Made by a program: the position numbers and the translations under genes. A stretch of 15,465 nt of DNA from positions 1-15,465 of the forward strand of contig DFHC01000024.1 of the NCBI GenBank assembly GCA_002372575.1, given 5' to 3'. Source of the stretch: a bacterium UBA3734. Lineage in GTDB: Bacteria > Bacteroidota > Bacteroidia > Bacteroidales > Bacteroidaceae. The notes beneath the pieces were generated by a model. It saw only the letters and a list, made by a program, of their open reading frames with translations. It made no database searches and was not told where the DNA came from. Every line of letters starts with the position of its first letter. The first letter of the stretch is position 1. This document shows positions 7,726 through 13,021 of the stretch, one piece after another.

Positions 7726-10197
7726 ATGGTTAGAAAGTTTATTTACTCGATTATAGCTCTTTTCGTGGTTCTGACGGATGCAAACGCCCAGACTTTTACG
7801 CTTCAGGGACGTGTCACCGACAACCAGATGAATCCCATCGAACTGGCTTCCGTGCAGGTGGTGAAGCAAGGAAAATCTACGCTGACATCGCTAAAGGGAG
7901 AGTTTAGCATGGATTTACAATCGGCTGACAGCGTGGAGGTTAGATTTTCGATGATTGGCTATCAGACAAAGACGCGAATCCTAAGAAATCCACGTGGAAA
8001 ACAGACGCTGCAAATCATTCTCAACGAGAGCGACCACGCACTGGGCGAGGTCAGCGTGACGGAATTGCGCCGCCAGACCACGCAAACGCAGGAACTCAAG
8101 AAAGAGGACATGAAAAATGCGCCCTCGACCACGGGAAATGCCGTCGAGGAAATGATTCAGAGCCAGGCTGGCGTTTCGACGCACAGCGAGCTGTCGTCGC
8201 AATACAACGTGCGCGGTGGTTCGTTCGATGAGAACAGCGTGTATATCAATAATGTGGAGATTTACCGCCCGTTTCTCGTGCGCAGTGGCCAGCAAGAAGG
8301 GCTGTCGGTCATCAATCCCGATATGGTGGAGCGAATCGGCTTCTCGACGGGTGGTTTTGCAGCGAAATACGGCGACAAAATGTCCTCGACGCTCGATATC
8401 ACGTATAAAAGGTTATTGCCCCCTCCGACTCCCCCAGAAGGGGGAGAGGGCGGATTCTCGACATCGGGTTCCAACAAAAAAAATCGAACCGTCACCGAGG
8501 GCTCGATTTCGGCCAGTCTGCTCGGCGGAAGTGCCTATTTCGGCTTTGGAACACGACGTTTTTCGTGGCTTAACAGCGTGCGCTACAAGACCACGAAGAC
8601 CCTGTTAGGCTCGCAACGCGACATGAATGCCGAATACAAGCCGTCGTTCCTTGATTTCCAGACCTTTCTGAGCTACGAGCCGTCGAAACGATGGCGCATC
8701 GATTTCATCGGAAACATTTCCGACAACCACTACGAATTCACGCCGAAAGACCGCAACACCTCGTTCGGAACGCTTGAAAACGTGAAGGCATTCCGCGTCT
8801 ATTTCGACGGCTGGGAAAAAGACCTTTTCCGCACCTATTTCGGCAGCCTCTCCATCACGCATCGCTTCACGCAAAACACGTCGCTCTCGCTTATCGGCTC
8901 GGCCTATTCGACCAAAGAACAAGAACGATTCGACATTCAGGGGCAATATTGGCTCACGCAAACCGAAACGTCGGAAAATCTGGGTGTCGGAACCTATTTC
9001 GAACACGCCAGAAACTATCTGAACGCGAATGTGAAGAGCCTGAAACTGATGCTTCAGCACAAGACACGCCGCCACGAAACCGAGGCTGCCGTGACTTTCA
9101 AACACGAGAAAATCACGGAAAATTCAGTCGAATACGAGATGCGCGACTCAGCAGGCTACAGCGTGCCCCACACGGGCAAGGACCTGCTGATGATTTACTC
9201 GCTCCGCGCCCGAAACGAGCTCCGCGCCAATCGTGTGGAGGCCTACGTGCAAGACACTTACAGGTGGCAATCGGGCGACCCGGACGACGACGACCGCTCC
9301 CCTACCCTCTACACGCTGACCTACGGCGTGCGCTTCGCCCATTGGAATTTCAATCGCGAGTCCATCGTGTCGCCGCGCGTGTCGCTGGGCATCATCCCGT
9401 CGTGGAATCAGAACGTGACGATGCGCTTCGCCGCCGGACTCTACTACCAAGCCCCGTTCTACAAGGAACTGCGCGACACCTCGACCGTGAACGGCATCAC
9501 CTACGCCACGCTCAACTCGAAAATCAAGAGCCAGCGTTCTATCCACGTCATCGGCGGTTTCGACTACAACTTCAAGGTGAGCGGTCGGCGCTTCAAGTTC
9601 ACTGCCGAGGCTTATTTCAAGCATCTTGCCAATCTGGTACCCTACAGCGTGAGCAACGTGAAGGTGGTCTATTACGGTAAGAACGAGGCCACGGGCCACG
9701 CCGCCGGCATCGACCTGAAGCTCTATGGCGAGTTTGTCGAGGGCACCGACTCGTGGCTTTCGCTCTCGCTGATGGATGCGAAAATGAAGCTCAACGGCAA
9801 GAAAATCCCGATGCCCACCGACCAGCGCATCGCCCTGAACCTCTTCTTCACCGACTATTTCCCAGGCACCGAGCGCTGGAAAATGTCGCTCAAGCTCGCC
9901 TATGCCGACGGTCTGCCCTTCTCCGCGCCCCACCGCGAGCTCGAAACCAATTCGTTCCGCGCACCGGCCTACAAGCGTGCCGACATCGGAATGAGCTTCT
10001 TGGCCTATCGGTCGCGTCGTGCGAAGACGTCTTTCGGCCTGCGCAACGTGTGGCTGGGCGTTGATTGCCTGAATCTTTTCGGCATCAACAACGTCAATTC
10101 CTACTACTGGATCACCGACGTGACGAACCATCAATACGCCGTGCCGAACTATCTCACGGGTCGGCAGGTGAATGCCCGTGTGCTCGTGGAGTTTTAA
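7726..10197 (+). CDS. TonB-dependent outer-membrane receptor with N-terminal carboxypeptidase-regulatory-like domain
   Basis: 823 aa. A signal peptide covers about residues 1-21, with cleavage likely after DANA, just before QTF. It is followed by a carboxypeptidase-regulatory-like beta domain (about 24-110, GRVTDNQMNPIELASVQV), a plug domain (about 125-228, with NVRGGSFDENSVYINNVEIYRP and GGFAAKYGDKMSSTLDI), and a 22-strand-type barrel to the C-terminal Phe (ARVLVEF). Known role: energy-coupled uptake across the outer membrane. No SusD-type lipoprotein follows, so a glycan-utilisation (SusCD) role is not supported and the substrate is unknown. Odd feature: residues 232-244 are a Pro/Gly-rich insert coded by a palindromic repeat, exactly where the plug joins the barrel. 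No clear promoter is seen; the ATG follows an AT-rich stretch. Confidence 0.88.
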   Translation: MVRKFIYSIIALFVVLTDANAQTFTLQGRVTDNQMNPIELASVQVVKQGKSTLTSLKGEFSMDLQSADSVEVRFSMIGYQTKTRILRNPRGKQTLQIILNESDHALGEVSVTELRRQTTQTQELKKEDMKNAPSTTGNAVEEMIQSQAGVSTHSELSSQYNVRGGSFDENSVYINNVEIYRPFLVRSGQQEGLSVINPDMVERIGFSTGGFAAKYGDKMSSTLDITYKRLLPPPTPPEGGEGGFSTSGSNKKNRTVTEGSISASLLGGSAYFGFGTRRFSWLNSVRYKTTKTLLGSQRDMNAEYKPSFLDFQTFLSYEPSKRWRIDFIGNISDNHYEFTPKDRNTSFGTLENVKAFRVYFDGWEKDLFRTYFGSLSITHRFTQNTSLSLIGSAYSTKEQERFDIQGQYWLTQTETSENLGVGTYFEHARNYLNANVKSLKLMLQHKTRRHETEAAVTFKHEKITENSVEYEMRDSAGYSVPHTGKDLLMIYSLRARNELRANRVEAYVQDTYRWQSGDPDDDDRSPTLYTLTYGVRFAHWNFNRESIVSPRVSLGIIPSWNQNVTMRFAAGLYYQAPFYKELRDTSTVNGITYATLNSKIKSQRSIHVIGGFDYNFKVSGRRFKFTAEAYFKHLANLVPYSVSNVKVVYYGKNEATGHAAGIDLKLYGEFVEGTDSWLSLSLMDAKMKLNGKKIPMPTDQRIALNLFFTDYFPGTERWKMSLKLAYADGLPFSAPHRELETNSFRAPAYKRADIGMSFLAYRSRRAKTSFGLRNVWLGVDCLNLFGINNVNSYYWITDVTNHQYAVPNYLTGRQVNARVLVEF
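8419..8452 (+). repeat. Palindromic GC-rich repeat inserted in frame in the TonB receptor
   Basis: CTCCCCC (8429-8435), AGAA loop, GGGGGAG (8440-8446), with further partial pairing of CCCT (8421-8424) to AGGG (8447-8450). It is translated as PPPTPPEGGEGG. It looks like an interspersed palindromic repeat rather than receptor sequence. The insertion keeps the reading frame. Confidence 0.6.
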
Positions 10198-10230
10198 AAT
10201 CCGTCCGGCAGCCTCTATCCTAAAAAACAC

Positions 10231-10259
10231 AGCGAAACATTTGGCCGTTTCGCTTTTTT
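10231..10259 (+). terminator. Terminator hairpin after the TonB receptor (module A)
   Basis: A perfect 8-bp stem AGCGAAAC (10231-10238) / GTTTCGCT (10247-10254) with an 8-nt loop. Its right arm runs into TTTTTT. An A tract precedes it. Confidence 0.85.
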
Positions 10260-10271
10260 GTTCTACCTTTG
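10240..10271 (+). promoter_or_regulatory. Promoter overlapping the terminator hairpin (module A)
   Basis: TTTG at 10240-10243, lying in the hairpin loop, then a 20-nt spacer, then TACCTTTG at 10264-10271: an exact consensus match. It would drive the 43-aa ORF and the DUF6169-like gene. Confidence 0.75.
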
Positions 10272-10304
10272 CAATCGGATAAGCCACTTGAAAGTAACGA
10301 AAAT

Positions 10305-10436
10305 ATGAGAAAAGTAACCTACGATGAAGCGTTGGCGAGGCTGAAACACTCGCTCGCCATCCGCAAAGATGCAATGCGAAAGGCAGAGAAAAGATGGACG
10401 AGTAAAAGTGTACAGGGAAAAGTGATTTTTCTATGA
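10305..10436 (+). CDS. Small basic protein, 43 aa, translationally coupled to the next gene
   Basis: Protein MRKVTYDEALARLKHSLAIR..., rich in Lys/Arg and probably mostly helical; no domain recognised. It starts about 34 nt after a consensus -7 box and its stop overlaps the next start as ATGA (10433-10436), a classic coupling arrangement. That placement is the main reason to think it is a real gene. It could be the small partner of a two-gene system, or a leader ORF controlling translation of the second gene. Function unknown. Confidence 0.6.
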   Translation: MRKVTYDEALARLKHSLAIRKDAMRKAEKRWTSKSVQGKVIFL

Positions 10437-10924
10437 TAAAACTTTCCCAAGACAGCATCAATGCTCGCGCACCTTATCCGGTGGAGCCAATAAAGCATGG
10501 TTTCACGTTTGAGACCATTGCAGGCATTCACTATGAAATCACCTTCGAAGAAGACCAGCCCATTGGCGAGTGCGAAACTTATCAGTTCATTATCGATAAA
10601 ATTGAAAGCGAACGTTCTCCACATGATGCAAATGTAGAACAAACGATTCTGACCATTCTTGACGAATTTTTCATTGAAAATCTCGACGTGCTTTTGTACC
10701 TCTGTGACACGTCAGACGATAGACAGGCCGGGCGTAACCGTCTGTTTCTCACATGGTTCAAACGCAATGCCTCCCCCGACAGGTTTACTATTCGCACTGC
10801 CGACACCGAGGTTGAGGGCATGAGAATTTATGCAGCCATTATCGTAGAAAACAGAAACCCAAAATTGCAAGCCATCACGGAAGATTTCGACGCAACAGCC
10901 GAGGCATTGCAAAAACCTGAATAA
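10433..10924 (+). CDS. DUF6169-like protein of unknown function
   Basis: 163 aa, soluble, acidic, with no signal or membrane segment. The pattern near the N-terminus (APYPVEPIKHGFTFETIAGIHYEITF), then VLLYLCDTSDDRQAGRNRLFLTWF (about 86-109, with the CDTSDDRQ block), and an IAAxIVENRNP-like ending resemble the Bacteroidetes family DUF6169. This is recalled from the family pattern, not searched. These proteins have no assigned function. It shares a promoter and an ATGA overlap with the 43-aa ORF and sits beside a toxin-antitoxin pair, so a two-gene addiction- or defence-like function is conceivable but unproven. Confidence 0.65.
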   Translation: MIKLSQDSINARAPYPVEPIKHGFTFETIAGIHYEITFEEDQPIGECETYQFIIDKIESERSPHDANVEQTILTILDEFFIENLDVLLYLCDTSDDRQAGRNRLFLTWFKRNASPDRFTIRTADTEVEGMRIYAAIIVENRNPKLQAITEDFDATAEALQKPE

Positions 10925-11017
10925 ACCATAATTTTAGTGCAACATTCAACCCTCAAAATCCATTCTGCCTATGACATAAAACAAAAAATCATCAGGCTTA
11001 TACCCAGCAAAAAAATG

Positions 11018-11048
11018 AGCGAAACCCTTGGCGGTTCCGTTATTTTAT
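11018..11048 (+). terminator. Weak terminator-like hairpin (module B)
   Basis: AGCGAAACC (11018-11026) pairs with GGTTCCGTT (11033-11041) at 8 of 9 positions (one G-T pair, one mismatch) around a 6-nt loop. The tract after it (ATTTTATT) is broken, so termination may be weaker than at the other copies. Confidence 0.5.
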
Positions 11049-11058
11049 TGTAATTTTG
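11027..11058 (+). promoter_or_regulatory. Promoter of the toxin-antitoxin operon (module B)
   Basis: CTTG (11027-11030, in the hairpin loop), 20-nt spacer, TAATTTTG (11051-11058). The -7 box is a full match; the -33 box has one mismatch. It lies 29 nt before the antitoxin ATG. Confidence 0.7.
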
Positions 11059-11087
11059 CAAGCAAATCACAACAGAAAGGAGAAAAT

Positions 11088-11333
11088 ATGACAGCCTTAC
11101 AGATGAATGCCGAGCTATTTCGGGAGTTGAGCATTATTGCTGAGGACGAAACTCTGTCGGCAAGGTTAATGAAATACATTAGGAAACTAACGGCCACAAA
11201 GAAAGACCCGACACTGATGACGCGCGAGGAATTTTTTGCTCGCGTTGATAAAGCGGCCGAAGGCCCGTCCCACACGATGCTTCCAGAAGAAAATCTGACA
11301 GCGTATCTAAAACGACGCGGCTATGATTTATAG
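11088..11333 (+). CDS. RelB/DinJ-like antitoxin of a YoeB-type toxin-antitoxin pair
   Basis: 81 aa starting MTALQMNAEL. The open frame extends upstream to an ATG at 11028, but that lies inside the promoter. The ATG at 11088 follows a good purine-rich site (AGGAG, 11078-11082), so the shorter form is chosen. The N-terminal half looks like a small helical DNA-binding/dimer domain. The C-terminal half (EEFFARVDKAAEGPSHTMLPEENLTAYLKRRGYDL) is the flexible toxin-neutralising tail typical of these antitoxins. The YoeB-like toxin begins inside its last codons (11-nt overlap). Such antitoxins usually repress their own promoter together with the toxin. Family naming is inferred largely from the partner. 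Confidence 0.75.
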   Translation: MTALQMNAELFRELSIIAEDETLSARLMKYIRKLTATKKDPTLMTREEFFARVDKAAEGPSHTMLPEENLTAYLKRRGYDL

Positions 11334-11598
11334 AGTCGAAATCAAAGAGCAGGCTGAGCAAGACTTGATTCGCTTGGCCAAGTCAGAGCCGAAAGCTTTC
11401 CTGAAGGCACAACGGTTTATAGAGGAGCTGAAGATTCACCCAAAAACCGGGACAGGTCACCCTGAACCACTACGAGGAGACAGATCTGGACAATGGAGCC
11501 GACAGATTACGAAAAAACACAGGATGATTTACGAAATCAAAGAAAAGGAGATAATGGTGCTCGTTATAACAGCTTATGGGCACTATGGAGACAAGTAA
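11323..11598 (+). CDS. Txe/YoeB family mRNA interferase toxin
   Basis: 91 aa, the normal size of the RelE/ParE-fold YoeB branch. The family hallmarks are in place: HPEPLRGD with Glu48, the YoeB block GQWSRQITKKHRMIY (56-70) with Arg67, and the C-terminal TAYGHYGDK with His87 and Tyr88. These correspond to the Glu46, Arg65, His83 and Tyr84 catalytic set of E. coli YoeB. Known action: ribosome-dependent mRNA cleavage at the A site. All key residues are kept, so it looks active. It overlaps the antitoxin by 11 nt, which favours coupled translation. Confidence 0.9.
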   Translation: MIYRVEIKEQAEQDLIRLAKSEPKAFLKAQRFIEELKIHPKTGTGHPEPLRGDRSGQWSRQITKKHRMIYEIKEKEIMVLVITAYGHYGDK

Positions 11599-11624
11599 CG
11601 ATTCCTCGCACTTTAAAAAACACA

Positions 11625-11652
11625 ACGAAACCCTTGGCAGTTTCGCTTTTTT
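11625..11652 (+). terminator. Terminator hairpin after the toxin gene (module C)
   Basis: CGAAAC (11626-11631) pairs with GTTTCG (11640-11645), 6 bp, 8-nt loop, followed by CTTTTTT. An A tract lies before it. It is nearly identical to the hairpin at 10231. Confidence 0.7.
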
Positions 11653-11664
11653 GTTTTACCTTTG
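11633..11664 (+). promoter_or_regulatory. Promoter of the structured leader and methyltransferase unit (module C)
   Basis: CTTG (11633-11636, in the hairpin loop), 20-nt spacer, TACCTTTG (11657-11664). The transcript would begin near 11671 and carry a leader of about 290 nt before the methyltransferase ATG. Confidence 0.7.
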
Positions 11665-11713
11665 CATCGCCCTTCTGAATGGAGGGGCACGACATATTGA
11701 ATAATTAGCATTA

Positions 11714-11937
11714 CTATTATTTCGCGTTTACCGAAAACCCTGCAAGATTTACGGAGATAAAACACAGAAATAATAAGTGAAGGTTTGTCTGTAAGAAGAC
11801 CGACTTTTGCCCATAATAAAAGCAATGCTCGTACCTACGGGTGTGAGTACTTATATGGGCAGAAGGTCTCCTTGCAGGGTTGCCTTTGGTAAGCGCGATA
11901 AGGAAAACACCTTCCTTTTTGCGCTTGCGGATAATAG
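11714..11937 (+). ncRNA. Candidate structured RNA, three-way junction, in the methyltransferase leader
   Basis: Folding by hand gives a coherent design. P1 closes the domain: CTATTAT (11714-11720) and CGC (11723-11725) pair with ATAATAG (11931-11937) and GCG (11927-11929). P2 is long: AACCCTGCAAG (11736-11746) pairs perfectly with CTTGCAGGGTT (11871-11881) and is extended by TTACCGAA (11728-11735) on TTTGGTAA (11885-11892) past a 3-nt bulge. Inside P2, AGACC/GGTCT (11797-11801/11865-11869) and TGCCCATA/TATGGGCA (11808-11815/11854-11861) lead to an 8-bp hairpin CTCGTACC-TACG-GGTGTGAG (11828-11847) with two G-U pairs and a C(UACG)G tetraloop. P3 is AAGCGCGATAAGGAA/TTCCTTTTTGCGCTT (11891-11905/11912-11926). 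The G-U pairs and UNCG loop favour RNA over a DNA palindrome. No known class is recognised. Confidence 0.6.
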
Positions 11938-11958
11938 AATTGCTCAAAACTATTATCC
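11929..11958 (+). promoter_or_regulatory. Hairpin just before the methyltransferase start, competing with the leader RNA fold
   Basis: GGATAATAG (11929-11937) and CTATTATCC (11950-11958) form a perfect 9-bp stem with a 12-nt loop, ending 4 nt before the ATG at 11963. The left arm also pairs with CTATTAT at 11714-11720, so the two pairings exclude each other. Control of translation is an inference. Confidence 0.5.
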
Positions 11959-11962
11959 AAAA

Positions 11963-13015
11963 ATGGCAAATAAGAATTTCAGAGATGCACGAGGAGCAAA
12001 GAAAGACGAGTTCTATACTCAACTTGCAGATATAGAGAAAGAACTTCGTTATTACAAAGACTATTTTCGCGGTAAGATCGTATTGTGTAATTGTGATGAC
12101 CCACGTGTAAGCAATTTTTTTCGCTATTTTAGCTATAATTTTGAACATTTAGGATTGAAAAAACTCATCACAACTTGCTACAAAAACCAAAATCGCGATT
12201 TTTTTAGCAAAAATGATTCTGAGCATGCCATCTGGCTGGAGTATTTCGGCGACCGCAATGGCAATCGTGTGCCCGACCCTGAGGAAATTGGTATTCACCA
12301 TTTCAAAGGTGACGGTGATTTTCGGTCGCAAGAATGCATCGAACTGCTCAAGGAAGCAGATGTTGTTGTCACCAATCCTCCCTTTTCCTTATTTCGTGAA
12401 TATGTAACACAACTGATGGCTTATGAAAAGAAGTTTTTAATAATAGGGAACACGGGGGCTGCTACCTACGAAGACATATTTCCGTATATTAAAGAGGATA
12501 AAATGTGGATTGGTGTTACGAACTACAATGTTGGCATGATGTTTATGCTACCTGATAATTATACACGGTATCATCACATTGATGACAATGGAAAGAAAAT
12601 TGGAAGGGTTTCTACTTCTTGCTGGTGGACAAATATTGAGAATAAAAGAAGAGCAGAGGAAGTCGTTTTATACAAAACATATAACGAGGCGGATTATCCG
12701 AAATTCGATACCTTCGATGCCATAAACATCAATAATTATAAGGATATGCCGATGGATTATTATGGAATAATGGGAGTTCCAATGACGTTTTTGGGGCACT
12801 ATAACCCCAAACAATTTGAAATTGTTGGAAAATTGAATCATAACAGGCCACAATCTTATGACTATGGAAAATCCATCGTTAATGGAAAAGAATTATATGC
12901 ACGATTACTAATCCGTCGTCGTCAGGTTAAATCTCCTGAAATCATACCATATCAACCATTCGAGGCTCCAATTTTGATCGCTGCGGAAGATTTAAAAACA
13001 CCCGAACAATCATAA
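11963..13015 (+). CDS. EcoRI-family adenine-specific DNA methyltransferase
   Basis: 350 aa from MANKNFRDARGAKKDEFYTQ. The frame is open upstream to 11807, but that stretch is the structured leader and the family consensus begins at MANKN, so 11963 is chosen. Landmarks: DEFYTQLADIEKELRYY (15-31), the block CNCDDPRVSNFFRYFSYNF (42-60), GDGDFRSQECIELL (116-129), and the catalytic motif IV NPPF at 138-141 in VVVTNPPFSLF. This is the pattern of M.EcoRI-like N6-adenine methyltransferases (M.EcoRI itself is 326 aa). M.EcoRI methylates GAATTC; the target here is not known. No EcoRI-type endonuclease is present; a DUF262-HNH protein follows after 6 nt. Base composition is clearly more AT-rich than that gene, hinting at separate origins. 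Confidence 0.9.
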   Translation: MANKNFRDARGAKKDEFYTQLADIEKELRYYKDYFRGKIVLCNCDDPRVSNFFRYFSYNFEHLGLKKLITTCYKNQNRDFFSKNDSEHAIWLEYFGDRNGNRVPDPEEIGIHHFKGDGDFRSQECIELLKEADVVVTNPPFSLFREYVTQLMAYEKKFLIIGNTGAATYEDIFPYIKEDKMWIGVTNYNVGMMFMLPDNYTRYHHIDDNGKKIGRVSTSCWWTNIENKRRAEEVVLYKTYNEADYPKFDTFDAININNYKDMPMDYYGIMGVPMTFLGHYNPKQFEIVGKLNHNRPQSYDYGKSIVNGKELYARLLIRRRQVKSPEIIPYQPFEAPILIAAEDLKTPEQS

Positions 13016-13021
13016 AAAGTC

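Noticed and set aside
7710-7728. TTTATTTG directly before the TonB receptor ATG as a promoter -7 box
   Set aside because: The second base does not fit TAnnTTTG, no -33 box is found, and transcription would start inside the coding sequence.
7726-10197. SusC-type glycan transporter
   Set aside because: No SusD partner follows, the protein (823 aa) is shorter than typical SusC, and the C-terminus is followed at once by a terminator.
9148-10461. Long minus-strand open frame (437 codons) opposite the TonB receptor
   Set aside because: It is a shadow of the GC-rich receptor gene; the translation has no recognisable domain, while the plus-strand frame is a clear receptor.
11807-11962. 52-residue N-terminal extension of the methyltransferase
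   Set aside because: The frame is open but falls inside the structured leader, and the M.EcoRI-type sequence begins at MANKN. Translation from 11807 would run through several strong helices.
11714-11962. Retron or group II intron as the source of the folded region
   Set aside because: No reverse transcriptase is nearby, and neither the GUGYG start nor a domain V-like hairpin of group II introns is present.
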